Below, piece after piece: positions 25,287 through 37,473 of a DNA stretch of 64,000 bases. The first letter of the stretch is position 1. The number at the start of each line of letters is the position of its first letter. The notes under the pieces are model-generated. The model saw only the letters and a list, made by a program, of their open reading frames with translations. It had not been told where the DNA came from and ran no database searches. The translations under genes and the position numbers were made by a program. Source of the stretch: Enoplolaimus lenunculus (Eukaryota > Nematoda > Enoplea > Enoplida > Thoracostomopsidae). The stretch spans positions 1-64,000 of the forward strand of contig JASANG010000335.1 in NCBI GenBank assembly GCA_030248215.1, read 5' to 3'.

Positions 25287-26285
25287 TAGTAAAGCGAATT
25301 TTTCAATACATTGAGGGTTACAAATCGAGCCAAAAGTACAAAGTTATATCGAATTTATGTTGGTTTCAAGCCATATAATTTCAATCTACAAAACACATTT
25401 CGAGCCTTAGATGCACCATCTGTATTGCAAAATCAAATCTAAAGGACAATGTCCATCCAATTTTTCTCCCGTGAGCAATACCCCATCCGAATTTTTCTCA
25501 TGAACAATCTCACTACCCCCAGTGTCTACCACTGGCTGTGGTTGTTATTGTCGTTGTCATTGCCGTCGTAATTGTTGTCAATTTCATGATGCTAAGGCGT
25601 CACGGCTGTTGAGGGACTAATTATAACTTACGAGAGATCGGACTCCGTCTTTCTTTCTCTCCTTCGCCTTTCTGTGAATTGTGACTTTGCTGATAAATTT
25701 TGTACTGTTAAGTGGGTGTCGCAGCCAGATGCTCAACTTACCTAAAAAAATTATTGACCCCTTAACCCCACTTGTAACCTTGTTATTTCAACCCGATTCC
25801 CTCCTAGTTGTTTTCGCACCCCCTAGTAGGTTGAGCTCTCCACGGGGCTGTGTTTAAAGATATATGATGTGCCTGCTTATTCGTATTATCAGGGTTGCGC
25901 TTTTGATGCTAAATGTTTGCCAACTTTCAGCTCCATCTTAATAAATTTCCACCGTCGCTCTCTACGTGGAGTAAATTTGCTTATTTGGCTGTCCCATGAG
26001 TACTAATAGACGAAACCTTAAAGCCAGACACCGCAATAGAGTAAATTAGTATCACTTCATATAAGACTGTTACATCCAATTAGACTGCAAGTTTTTAATT
26101 TAAATAATAATTTTGTCTCTAAATTAATTGCGTCGTTGTATATAATTTTATTTACTTTACAAAGACGTTGAAACGTAACGGATTCAGGATAAGGGTGTGT
26201 ATATTACTCACTACACTCCGCCTGCTGTGTTGAAAATTTTGCGACGAAAATTGCTCATTAGAACATTACGATGAGTTCTTTAGAC
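25287..26285. other. Intergenic stretch, nothing recognised
   Basis: No open frame, RNA or complete repeat supported here. Confidence 0.4.
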
Positions 26286-26435
26286 GGGTCCGTAGCCAGA
26301 GGGGGCTCAGCCCTTTTGGAAGGATTTTGGACCCTCTCTAGAAAATTTTCAAAACCTTGCTTGTAAGTCATCAAAAACCCTTGTATGCATGTATACAAAA
26401 TTTTTAGCTTCTCTTAGCAAGGTGAGCTAACTTCA
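26286..26435 (+). repeat. Dispersed repeat, GTAGCCA family (best copy)
   Basis: Shows the clearest family order: GTCCGTAGCCAGAGGGGGCT, GGACCCTCTCTAGAAAATTT, CTTGCTTGTAAGTCATCAAA, AACCCTTGTATGC and CTTAGCAAGGTGAGCTAAC. Non-coding; no terminal inverted repeats seen. Confidence 0.8.
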
Positions 26436-28337
26436 GGCCTGACTTTAAAGCGGACGACCGTTGCAATTAATACGACATTCGTTTGACCCTGTCGCAACGG
26501 CATCAAAACAAAGGCGAAGGTCTCTCATATGCCACTGCTCGCGTCAAATTTGTTTAGAGCAACAATGTGTGGAATTTGCTTTAAACCAGCAGTGGAATCG
26601 GCCGAAAATATAGCAGACAGGCCTAGAAGGCCGGCCGGCGTTTCGCAACTACAATATTGTCTACCTCTATTATTTATAATGTTACAGCGGTTGCAGTGGG
26701 GAAACTTTTAATCGAACGACCATTTCATGACAACTGAAATCTATTTTAATAGAAAAAATTTTCTACACTAAAATGTTCGCAGCAGCCTATTGCTGCCGGG
26801 ACGGACCGAGTCGCCTGATGGCTGAGGTCGTAGCGGGCTTGACCCATGCGACCAAAATGAGCTGAATGTTTGAGTGTAAATTTAAATCAAAATAACGGTT
26901 TTTTACAAAAACGACTTAGCAATCGCTGTTCAGCCATAAATAATCTCATCCGAAATAAAACGAAGTCTGCAAAACATATAAACCTGAAAAGGCATCAGGT
27001 ATATGGCCCTACGTAGCCATGAAACAATCCATGATAGGGTGTACAGCCTATCTGAGGGGGGGGGGGTTACGGCCAGATATTAAATGACAACGGCCCACTT
27101 GCATCCGCGCGCAGGAGTATTTAGGCTGAAACATATTTAGAACTGCCAAGTAACAGGTTCATTATGACAATTCAGGATAATAGAAATATTTACTTTACAC
27201 CGAAGCCAAAGCTGTTTTCACGGTTTTCTACTTTGTGAACGAAATTGATACGTCAAATTTAATTTGATACCGTTTTCACAGGTTTTATTGCCGCCTGTGC
27301 CACAGGTTTGCTATCGGGTCTTCGTATTGTATAAACGGTTTCGAACAACGGAGCCAGTATTTCATTTCAAAAGGGAGTAACTTTGAAGAAACAAGTTTTG
27401 CAAGCGGTAATTAAACCAATCAGAAACCGGTTGACTGTACTCCTGTATAGATTAATTCTAAACCTTGTAAAGGTACCTATTTCTCTGATCGGTCACGAAA
27501 TTACGCATGTAAATATCCCTTGTATGCGCACCTTGTATATGGACCCGTATGACGCCCGCAATCTCAGTATTTGGCGCCGGCCATTTTTCTATTTACCTAA
27601 GCAGCCGCGCGCACGTTAAAGCCAAAGTATTTCGCGCGTGGCTATTTTGGTTGATTTGAAAATAAATTATAATGAGGTGGGCTGCGTATATATATACAGT
27701 GAATTGTGTGTTTTGTTGACTATATTATACCGGGGACATAGCTAGTTCGGTAAGTTTATTTTGGCGGAAAAAGCCAAAATTATGTAACTTAAATATTTTT
27801 GCAAACAAAAATTTTCGTTCACCGTTGTTTTTTGTGTTTCCGGCAAAAATTGAGTATTTATAGGAGAACAACTTATCTCTGTGCGCCCGTCTAACTCTGT
27901 TTCAACAATGTTGTATGAAATTCACTTTGGATCGCTTAAAAACGGTACAAATGGCCGTTTGATAGATTTGTTCGAGTTCTAGAATTTCAATTGACCGTTT
28001 CAGAGTTTTATTGTTCAACCATCAAGGGACTCGTAAAATCGCCCTTGGTTTTGAAGTTTAGCCCTTCATTACCTCAACGTTGGCTGTGTTTTTTCTGTTG
28101 CGCTGATTGGTTGTAAATTTAGCAAGGCCCTAACCGGAGTTGGCCAATAACGAGCGGAGTAGTCAGAGGGAAGCCAGATGAGACTCTGCTCCGTTTAGTG
28201 TGACGCAGTCCGTAAACCATTTGAAATCACCTGTATATATATATTCACCTTTTGCATTTTTGACGCTTATCTTGAAGGTTTATTAGTCTAAAGTTTTGTA
28301 ACGAAGCCTGAGTCAGTAATGAAATAAAACAAATTAA
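26436..28337. other. Intergenic stretch, no gene supported
   Basis: A 12-base poly-G run lies near 27055-27066. Open frames of 60-78 codons (26529-26711, 27383-27619) show no domain, signal or neighbouring splice support. Confidence 0.35.
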
Positions 28338-28546
28338 CCCTTTCTCACATGAATATTTTCTATTTCCCCTGAGACATACTTTTATGCTTGGATTCGAACT
28401 CCAGTGACTATAGTGGGAGGCGTATACCGTCACCACTTAGCTATAGGAGTTTGACGCTCGAGCCTGAGGGGGCTCTCGCGATATATATTATTTAACGTAT
28501 ATACACTGCGCTGAGTTGCCTATAGGCAACTCAATGTGAGAAGGGG
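28338..28546 (-). mobile_element. piggyBac-like MITE with intact tRNA-like A and B boxes
   Basis: Flanked by TTAA at 28334-28337 and 28547-28550; starts CCCTTTCTCACATGAATATT and ends CTCAATGTGAGAAGGGG. It is the inverse orientation of the copy at 14591. Read on the minus strand it contains TAGCTAAGTGGTGACGG (A-box-like) and, about 30 bases further, GTTCGAATCC, a perfect B box. The segment between resembles a glycine-type tRNA anticodon region (GCCTCCCACT), but the stems pair poorly, so this is a tRNA-derived pol III unit rather than a working tRNA gene. Confidence 0.87.
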
Positions 28547-29891
28547 TTAAATTAATGTTGAAATCGGTAGTTTTAACACCTGTTACGTGATAATAATTGG
28601 CAATTTTTTCAAATATTTTGCATTTCCTATGGGGAATTGATACATTTTTCATAATTGCTAGGAATTTTCAAAGATTTGACAATACTGTTTATGACCAGGT
28701 TCACTTTTAACTGACTGTATTCAGTTATTAAAATTAAAATATATATGTTTTATAAAAATTAAAGTTTCTAGAAATTTTTCGAAACTTATTCATTTTAGAG
28801 TGTATTGAATTTCAAGTAAATTCCTGTTCAAAATGACAACTTTTACACTGAGACGGTACTAAAGCTTTTAAGTCATTCATGGTTTGACGGCATTTCATCA
28901 CAACCCGCTTTTAAATTTTTCGACTATTATTCTAGCTGTAGTGTTTCGTTTACGTTTACGTTTCCACTAAAGAAATCTCACTTTAGCCCCAAAGTCGTGT
29001 AGTTTTCGTCTTGATAAATGACTATTTATATCTCGTACCGGTTTTATTTTACCCTCTGAGAGCTTGACCTAATTCCACTCTGCCGGAAAGCGTACTTAAA
29101 AAGTTATCCATTAATATCGTTTACTGAAGAGAAAGCAGAAAGGTCTGCCAAATGTAACGTGGTAAAGCTTCCTTGAACATTTGTATATTAAAGCTTTAAA
29201 GTAAAATCTTTAATTGACAAAAACTTTTGTAACTATAACATTTTGTCAAAAAATTTTGAATTTAAAAAGTTTGACAATTGGCTTTTGAAAATCTATCAAA
29301 GATGAATGAAATCAGGTTAAAAATTATAAATCACCCATTATTGTAGTTGCTTTGTACTCTCAGCGTAACCTAAAATGCTTATCTTCGCTACCACAAAGCA
29401 CACAACCTTGCAGCAAACTTGGGCCGAACGTGCGCCATTTTCGTAACCCTACAGATATCGTTCCCATCCTGGTTGAAAAATTTAGCGGCAGCAAAAATAA
29501 ATTATACGTTTAGAAAAATCTTATTAACCACTTATAAATCTCACTTACCTCTGTAGTAATATTTCCTGATTATGGACTTAAAGGCACGTGACAACTGCAC
29601 GATATATAGAAAGGGTTTGAATAAGACAGGAAAATATTACATTTTTAGTTTGGTCTAATCGTTGACTACTAAAGGTTATCAAAAGCTTAGATTATAACCT
29701 TGAACATGGCTTTCTAATTAATCTATAGATTAATATCGCTTACGTAAACTATGTTGTTTATCTAAAAGGTACTCGTGGGGCATTTAGCGGAATGTTTAAA
29801 AAACTTTTGGTTGATTTTCTATATTATAAAACAATAAAGGTATATAATATATTTTTTGAGACAGAAGTTAAGCAATTCATACAGGAAAGAG
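28547..29891. other. Intergenic stretch, nothing recognised
   Basis: AT-rich with no supported gene or element. Confidence 0.4.
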
Positions 29892-30088
29892 GGCCATGTA
29901 TAGAACAGGGCCGGAACAGTAGTATAAGCATATTCCTAAGCCTAAGCCTAAGAAAAAACCTAAGCCTACGCGTATGTATGAGCCTATTCCTAAGCCTAAG
30001 CCTATGCAAAAAATAATCTAAAGCTTAAACTGACTCTATTAATATATCCCCTCCGGAAAACGATCCGGCCCTGTTCTATACATGGGCC
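29892..30088 (+). mobile_element. TTAGGC-core MITE, complete
   Basis: Terminal repeats GGCCATGTATAGAACAGGGC and GCCCTGTTCTATACATGGGCC are almost perfect inverted partners, marking a subfamily shared with 34791-35007. The core has CCTAAG hexamers in two groups, then CTAAAGCTTAAACTGACTCT. Flanking octamers GGAAAGAG and GAAAGCAG match at five of eight, so the duplication is weak. Confidence 0.85.
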
Positions 30089-30339
30089 GAAAGCAGTATC
30101 AAATGGCAACAGCAGGAATTTGCGTATTCAGGAGAGGAAGTTAGAGGACTTGACTGTAGACTTTAAGTTTCTATACGCGACTCGATATCCTTATAAAGTA
30201 CGCATCTTTGTAAACTCTAATGAACATTGAGCAATGACGTTTAAGGAATCCTAGAATATATACACGACTGTGATTGCACAGGAGTTTACACGACTGCGAT
30301 TGCACAAGAGTTAATTGCTATACAGACTGAAAATTTTAA

Positions 30340-30560
30340 CCCTTTCCTACTTAGAGCATACTCTCAGCAATTAATTGCAAACTATTCGCGCGCACTACAT
30401 ACACGTATGCACAGTACAAAATCTGCACAAGGAATGAGAACCCTGCGGCTCGAGCACCAAGTTCTTAGTGTACAGCGGTGATGGTTAACACTTCTGATTA
30501 AAGAACTCCACGGTACGAATTAAAATTCGAAAGGCTGTTGTTACACTTTCTCAAATTAGC
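30340..30560 (+). mobile_element. Third, diverged piggyBac-like tRNA-carrying MITE
   Basis: Preceded by TTAA and starting CCCTTTCCTACTTAGAGC. It shares with the copy at 14591 the phrases ACGTATGCACAGTAC, GCGGCTCGAGC and CAGCGGTGATGGTTAAC (A-box region). The B-box region has decayed and the right end is not clear. Confidence 0.6.
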
Positions 30561-31424
30561 GCGAAAATATGTCTTGAATGAAATATAAATTATTCGGCAC
30601 CTTTTAACTTTTACATATGGGAAGCTTTCTCCGCAGAAAAGTTAAGTTTAGTTGGTTCCTGTCGTAGGGGCTGCTGCCCTTCAGAAAACCCGCAATTTCA
30701 GGGAACTCTAAGAAGGAGGGGACTATCGTCCTTCAAACTGGCCAAAACACACCAATTTATTAATGAAACAGTTATTCCTAATGAAGTACTTTTAGTATGA
30801 TAACCATTTTAGAGCGAAGGGCTTGGGGAAGATGGACCCATCTTGCTTAGTGTCTCTTTCAAAATGCCGGGTTTTAGGGGCAAGGCGGCTATAACTTGAA
30901 TAGAAAGCAAGAAATATCGCTGCTGCAAAGGTGTTAGTTTACAACTTTTTATGTAAATTGAGAACAAAAATATACTGAAAATTCCCAACCCACCCATTTC
31001 AGCTAGGTGCGGCACAGACACAAAAGTGACAAATATTAATTTGAGGAGGGGTTAGAGTCCATCATTTCACACATAGAATGTTCCTAATTGCAATACTCCT
31101 GTTTAAATTAGTATCATGTGACTCACCATGTGTTGATTCGAAAGTTACAAGACCTATCATGAACTGGTGATACGTGCTACACACATTTGAGAATACGGTC
31201 TCTTAAGTCAAAATAATAATAGGAATATTACCGGTCATTCATATAAACGGCGGGTTTTATTTCATTGGTTTCATTTTACTTCTTTGAATCGGAACCCGGC
31301 CAAATACAGAGTTGGCCACACTGCTTACTCACAAGGCACGTCACGACATATAAAAACCTACCATTTTTACATTACAATGCAGACCAGTACCGAGCTCAAC
31401 ATGTTAGAGGGTCATTAAATTTGT

Positions 31425-31545
31425 AGAAGGGGCGTGCAACAATTTCTCATGACTTACTAGTGGAGCTAATAATCATACAGGGGAGTTCAAATTTTTCTAA
31501 GGGGGATACACCTGCCTCCCCAGCCTCATCTGGCTACGAGCCGGT
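31425..31545 (-). repeat. Dispersed repeat, GTAGCCA family
   Basis: Reverse-orientation copy recognised by CATGACTTACTAGTGGAG, AAATTTTTCTAAGGGGGA and CATCTGGCTACGAGCC. Diverged. Confidence 0.55.
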
Positions 31546-31744
31546 GGTAGTACACCACGACATAAACCGTTACTTATACTCCATTGAGGGTTTCTGCTTT
31601 CAATATATCACTGCGTGACATTGATTCCCACGTGATAGAACGTTCAAGGGACAGTTCACTTTTTTCTACGCTACTTTACAGAGTTTGGTCAGTGATGAAT
31701 CAGGGGTGTGGTCGAGATTTCATTTCGATATGAAACATATAAAC

Positions 31745-31830
31745 GCTGGGTGCGACCGGATATCTGAATCCAGTTTAATATGGGGGCAAACCCGATATAA
31801 GTATCCGGTTCCTGTAGCCGGTATAAACCT
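31745..31830. repeat. CCGG-rich iterated repeat (relic)
   Basis: Begins GGTGCGACCGGATATCTG and continues with AGTATCCGGTTCC and TGTAGCCGGTATAAACC. It resembles one end of the CCGGAA-core elements seen complete at 37055 and 48172. Confidence 0.5.
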
Positions 31831-32056
31831 ACTTGATACCATACGGTATATTTACGGCGGTGGTTCCAAATTTCGCAAAACTGATTCTTTCATGTGGGAG
31901 TCTTTAACATCTTTCTGCGATTGCATTTTAGTCAAGAACTTCAAGTTCTGATACATTGAAGTAAAAATGAAAAATTTTAGCTCACAATTTTTTAATTCAA
32001 TAAAGATATTTTAGACTTTTGCGTAACTCAAAATGCGTCAAACAGCACAAATTTAT

Positions 32057-32140
32057 ATGATATATCCGGTTCCAGGAAAAAATTGCCTATCCGGCTCCGG
32101 TTCCAGGTTCGAGTAAATTAATATCCGATCGCTCCCTAAA
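32057..32140. repeat. CCGG-rich iterated repeat (relic)
   Basis: Contains TATATCCGGTTCCAGG, CTATCCGGCTCCGGTTCC and ATCCGATCGCTCCCT, the same pattern as the other CCGG-core relics. With 31745-31830 it may form two ends of one decayed element. Confidence 0.5.
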
Positions 32141-32157
32141 ACACTTGTCCATAGCGG

Positions 32158-32302
32158 GTACACTTTCTTCAGATTTAAGGATAATGCTCAAGGCATGGGA
32201 TTAGGTTTAAAGAAAAGCTTAGGTCTATGGTTAAGTTTAGTTAAATGCTTTTCGTAAACTTAAGCATAAACCTAAGTGAGCATAAGCCTAGTTTCTGGGA
32301 GA
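32158..32302. mobile_element. TTAGGT/TTAGGC-rich MITE with different ends
   Basis: Short inverted ends GGTACACTTTCTTC and GAGAAAGTGTAC enclose TTAGGTTTAAAG, CTTAGGTCTATGG and AAACCTAAG/AAGCCTAG segments. The hexamer theme matches the GGCC family but the terminal repeat does not, so it may be a separate family. Confidence 0.55.
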
Positions 32303-34790
32303 AAGTGTACAAGAGCCAGAAATGATTCAACTAAACGTGCAGCTTTTAGATCGAGAGGAGCAGAAGCAGGGGGCACACAATTGTATTTTTAAAGCACGTC
32401 CGTGTGCCCAATTTCGCTCAAAAAATAGCAAAATTAACAAAAAATTGTATAAAAAACTCTGTGAAAATGCTCGGAGCGAAGCTTCAATAATTAATTTAGT
32501 ACGTTTATGGTCCTGAGAGCTTATCTTGTAGCTATGTGGAATTTCAAATGTTCAGATTTTGCAGGTTGTTGCAAAACTTGTTGTTAAAGTGGAAATAGAT
32601 GTTATAGCTAGCATGCAAAATTGTGCCGCTGATAGTGGCGTATGCAGAAATTTTGGACCGAGCGCTCGGCTGATATATAGAATAGCAAAAAAACGCTCGC
32701 GAGCGAAACTAGCTAGAAGTCAAACGCAATTTTAATATTAAATCCAAATAAGTACAGCAATTTGGTTTCGGTTCGTGTTAAGGGTCCCACACCGAAGTAA
32801 TATTCTGTAGTCGTTGAATTCGCTCTGTACCGGGTTAAATTATCACCTTCTGCAGGTATACGAGGGCATCGGTGTATTAAAAAACTCAAATTTTAAATTT
32901 CCACAGCCAATTTGATATTCTGATCGACCGGCATTGTGTTTTTCATGGATTTTAGACATGGATTTAAATAGTTTTTTTTATCGTTTATATCTGGTGTAGA
33001 CGTCTTGAAATTGGAATTACTCTTTTGTGTCGAGGGTTTTCAGACAATAGACAAATGAAATTTGTATGCCCGCATTATCTGTATGGATATTAGCTCAGGT
33101 TAAGGGGATATGTACAAGAAATATGTACCAGGAAATTCGGGGTCAAAAAGGGACGCTTAAATGTTTTTGTAAGAACCTACGGCCTTAATATACTGTTCAC
33201 GAATAGCTTTTGTTTACTAGTTAATTTTTGCTGTTAAAATGATCCGAAATGTATTCCTGGTAGCACCCCTGCTCTGTAGTATTGACAACGACGATTGGCT
33301 GTATTTTGTTCGAATACTGCGCGTACTCCGTTGAAAAATCAATGACCCGCGCTTTTATGACAGGACGGTCGGATTGTCTGGCAAAACCGCGCCAATTTCA
33401 ATTAATTTTGAATATGAGCGCGGGAAAATTGAGATACCGATGTCATTTTTTAACGTGGCAATGGCTTCGAGTGTGCGCCAAATAAAGCCAAGTTGAAAGA
33501 TAAAGCGAAACGAAAATATTTATTTATCACAGGTTCAGAGGTTTTTGCAGTGAAATTTGTTCGATGGAGCATGCTTTAATGCTTTTCTAGCCGTTTCGGT
33601 AAAAATCTTTGTTCTCGTATAACGTGAGAAATGTGTTATCATAGTCTTCTCGAAAGCATCTGAAATGAACTGCAATGCCATGCTTGAGATTACGTATTTG
33701 GTAGAAAGAATTCAACATTCAATAATAGTTGTTTTTTCACTTTTTCAAAACACTCAAAAACCATAAATACCCAGTGATATATTGAAATCCTTAACTTGGC
33801 GTTCCGTCGGTTTCGGAAAAAAACACGATTGAAATAATTTTCTTTAACCTAAATTGACATAAGAATCATTCAATTGAAGTGTTGTCATGAGACAAATATC
33901 AATTCTTACTAGGAAGCAACCCGAGTCCCTACTCTCCGCTTGATACCAAGCCGGCCCCAATTGGCTAAACCACTGCAAACAGTTAATACTCGAATAGTTA
34001 ATGGCAAATCTGTCTTCTGAGAGTTAACAGGATTTGCCGATTAATTTTGAAGATTTTAATCAAAAAATAGCCATCCAACGGTGTTTAATTTAAATCGCCC
34101 AAACTACAAAGTGTAAAGAATAAATTTTAGCCCAAGTTTCATTTTTTATTAACAGTTTACATGCCTTCAAGGGCACAGTTGTTAATTTACGCAAGAAAAA
34201 GGCTTCAAATTTCGTCTGAAACCCTCCTTATATACTCAATCAAGCGAATACGTAAAACCATATCCATATGGGGTGGATAGGAGATTTAGGTCGCTATCAG
34301 CTGTTTGTTAGAAGTACCTGTTTTAGACAAGACAATGATATATTTTACTGATTGATAGCCATCATTTGCAGTAGATATTTTAAGAAAGTAATCCACATGC
34401 CTCAACGTTTTTACAACAATTAACCACTTGGAATGTAATTTATTCAGCGTAGCATCTTGCAGAATAAATTTGAGCAAAACCAACAAAAACACCGGTTTCA
34501 TGCTGCACACCCCTCCCATTGGTTTGATTTTGGCGCTAATATTTTTGCACAAATTTGGCGCAAAAACCATATTTGAAATATCGAAAGTAATTTGTTTAAC
34601 AGTAAATGATTTTGAAGTTTTTCGATTAAAATTAAAACTGAAATAATCAAAAACGTGGTCAGTATGGGGTTTTATTCAAAACGGCGAACAAAAATGTAAA
34701 GATAAACCAACCAATTTATATCTTTGGTTCATTTCGAGAGGATATTACATCAATCACAGAACAACAAAGTTTGTGAGCGAGCGTTGCAAG
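32303..34790. other. Intergenic stretch, no gene supported
   Basis: Contains CTCGCGAGCGAAACTAG (32695-32711), a short GC-rich repeat also seen near 11700, 19930, 42555 and 49020. Opposed open frames near 34286-34646 have no support. Confidence 0.35.
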
Positions 34791-35007
34791 GGCCGATATA
34801 TAGAACAGGGCCGGAACAGTAGTATAACCTATTCCTAAGCATAAGCCTAAACGTAAGCCTTAAGCATAAACGTATGGATGAGCCTATTCCTAATCCTGAG
34901 CCTAAGCCTAAGCCTAAGCCTACGCAAAAAATTAATCTAAAGCTTAAACTGACTCTGTTAATATAGCCCCTCCGTAAAACGATCCGGCCCTATTCTATAC
35001 ATGGGCC
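34791..35007 (+). mobile_element. TTAGGC-core MITE, complete, 7/8 TSD
   Basis: Ends GGCCGATATATAGAACAGGG and CCCTATTCTATACATGGGCC, subfamily of 29892-30088. Flanking octamers GTTGCAAG and GTTGTAAG match at seven of eight. The second hexamer block is a clean CCTAAGCCTAAGCCTAAG run. Confidence 0.88.
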
Positions 35008-36414
35008 GTTGTAAGCGTGTACGTTTTTTTTATTTCTACGATCCAAAAATTATTCTAAAGCCTGTTAAAAGTGCGTTATTTGAGCATCACCTGAATTTCT
35101 GAATCGAAGAATACATCACTGGTTTAAGTCATTAAATCTGATGAGTCGAAGCCAGAATTTTATTTCGGGATCGTATAACAGCGTTTACGAGCGAGAACAC
35201 CGAGCGATAACATTTCTTGGACTGAAGTTGTTTTCAAAGTTCTGGGCAATCCCAATCGTTTCATCTACCTCTATGAATTTTATCCCTGCATTCCCTTATG
35301 TATACACCCATTGCTAGTGTAGTTTGTGCTAGTATTAACAGATCCCCTTCGTCCGAGTTCTAAGTTCTGAGAAACTACAGATACTATCTATAATTCTGGT
35401 TGCAGCCCCGAGAGATTTCGGTCAACCCACAAAACTATTGTATTATTGAGCTGGTGTGTCCACCTAATTTATTGCTCATGTGTTTTAGTTTTGCTTATTT
35501 TATGGTTCCTATCGCGTTTTGTGATATATTTTCTCAATTTTTAAAACACTACCGTTTTCTGTGTTACTTTAGACGAGCTGTAGCCGTAGTTGACAGGCAC
35601 GATGTTGTTTCTGCACAATAATTAATGGTAGAATTGCGCAGGAACAACCAGTAGAATGCGGCTCTAATTTCAAATCTGTAGGATATTTGTTGCCCACCTT
35701 TGAGATTCTTCCTGCTCCGCTGCCAAATTGTTTCAGGGCAAGTTTTTTCCGCCACGGGTCTCCAGGTTTACATATTCGCCACAAAATAACCAAAACATGG
35801 ACGATTGAATCAGATGGTTCGCGGACAGCTTGTAGAGATTTTTTGGTGTGGTTTTATGTTCAAATTAACACTGTGAATGTGAATTGTATCTTAGTTCGAA
35901 TAGACAGATAGTCAGTGTACTATACATGATACTCCACGCCGAATAGGATTAATTGGCCATTGAGTTTGTTTGAAGAGTGGGTGGAAGATGATTCGAATTA
36001 AAGTCTTAAAGTAGCCAAAGTGCGTTTCTCTGGGTTCACTTTCAAACGTTGTCACTGGTTGTACACTTGTTCTCAACTGAACTAATCACCTTAAGATTGA
36101 AGCAAATATAAAATTGGTTTGCACAGTGAATGTAGTTTCAGTTACTTGAGTTCTAACTAATAGAAATACATGCAGAGTTCTAACTAATAGATATGCATGC
36201 AGATAATCAATAAAATTGATAACTTGGCTGCTCACTTGCGGCATATACCTTTTAAGACCTCCTATTCTTGTCGTTACCACCCTGCTATTTAATATACGTA
36301 CCTTATTCAAAACTTTAAAATGGTTTACATAACACAATTATGACACAACAAAGATCTAAAAGTAAGTCAATTTAAGTCAATTAGTTTCATTTTTTCAAAT
36401 TTTTAAACAAATAT
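35008..36414. other. Intergenic stretch with a possible exon-like patch
   Basis: At 35560-35911 three overlapping frames (two minus, one plus) are open for 63-74 codons in a slightly GC-richer patch, but none has clear splice sites or a domain, so no exon is called. Confidence 0.35.
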
Positions 36415-36490
36415 CCGGCAAGAAAAAATACCGTAGCCGGAGTCGGATGCCGAATTTTTGCCGGCGCCGGATATCCAGTCGCGCCCTGTT
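36415..36490. repeat. CCGG-core repeat fragment
   Basis: ATATCCGGCAAG, CCGTAGCCGGAGTCGGATG, TTGCCGGCGCCGGATATCC and GTCGCGCCCTG: one half of a CCGG-core element ending in a CAGGGC-type terminus. Confidence 0.6.
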
Positions 36491-36694
36491 GTGCTACTGT
36501 CATTCCATTGCATTTGAAAATCTCGACACAAGAAACCTACGTAACTGATGAACAATTCGTGTGTTGTTCGTTTAATTTTCAAATTTTTGCCTAGGTTAAC
36601 GAAACCAAAACGGTTGTTGTTTTCATTTGACGCAAATACAGGTAAATTGAAGTGAGAATTTGCAGGGGATGAAGCAGTCATGCCGGCCCTGTCA

Positions 36695-36790
36695 CCAGAG
36701 GATAGCCAGTGGGGCTCACGCTTCCCGTGGAAAAATCCCCCCAGAAGATTGACTTTCTTGCAGGCATCTTCGCTTCTGCAAACTTAGCAT
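36695..36790 (+). repeat. Dispersed repeat, GTAGCCA family (partial)
   Basis: Carries GATAGCCAGTGGGGCTCACG and CCCCCAGAAGATTGAC; the right part is missing. Confidence 0.5.
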
Positions 36791-37054
36791 TATGAGCCTA
36801 AGTAAAAATTGTTTTTGTCTATGTCCTTGTTTGGATTATTCTTTTAGCAACGCCTGGGTAGGAACTTAACCTGCGAATGCTTCATTCAAAAATGGAAATA
36901 CGTCGGCTTGTGGGCACAATAAGCAATAATCCCAATATGGCTGCAGAAAAAACGCGTTCTATCTGCCCCGCTATTAAGCGTTTTGTAACGTAATGAAATA
37001 TTAACAACATTTAGCGATTTTTTATATATTTTACAACGCAATTAATCTGTCCGC

Positions 37055-37473
37055 CAGGGTTCCAACCGGAACTAGATTTTGTACGGAAGCGGAATCGGAA
37101 TCGGAATCAAGGTTTTCAGTCGGAACCGGAATCGGAATCAAGTTTTAGTAATTCTATTAAAAAGTTAAAGGTGTATGACTTAAAGTTTGCTGCATTATAC
37201 CTGCCTGTTTCCGTAACTGTTCACAGTTTCAGTAACAATTATTTATATAGCTGACGGAATACGCGTAACAACTTGGAATATTTAGTAAAAAAACAGAATA
37301 ATTGCAAATGAACGAAACAAAACGAAACAAGCAAAATTTTAGTTCAATCGTCTTAAAAATTTATAACCGAAAAATCACAATTCCGGCATCAAAACAGCAG
37401 TCAGCCGGAATCGGAATCGGAAGTCAAATTTTGCCGAAATTTTAGCCAGAATCGGAATTCCGATGGAACCGTG
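37055..37473. mobile_element. hAT-like MITE with GGAATC/CCGGAA core
   Basis: Inverted ends CAGGGTTCCAACCGGAA and TTCCGATGGAACCGTG enclose runs of GGAATC, GGAAGC and CCGGAA near each end and an AT-rich middle. Flanking octamers CTGTCCGC and CCATCCGC match at six of eight. CAGGG termini with 8-bp duplications are typical of hAT elements. Non-coding. Confidence 0.75.

Noticed and set aside
29892-30088. Interstitial telomere from chromosome fusion
   Set aside because: The hexamer runs are short and imperfect, and lie inside terminal repeats; related copies have target duplications, so transposition explains them.
35564-35911. Overlapping frames that look slightly coding on both strands
   Set aside because: Competing frames of equal quality, with no clear splice sites, start context or domain.
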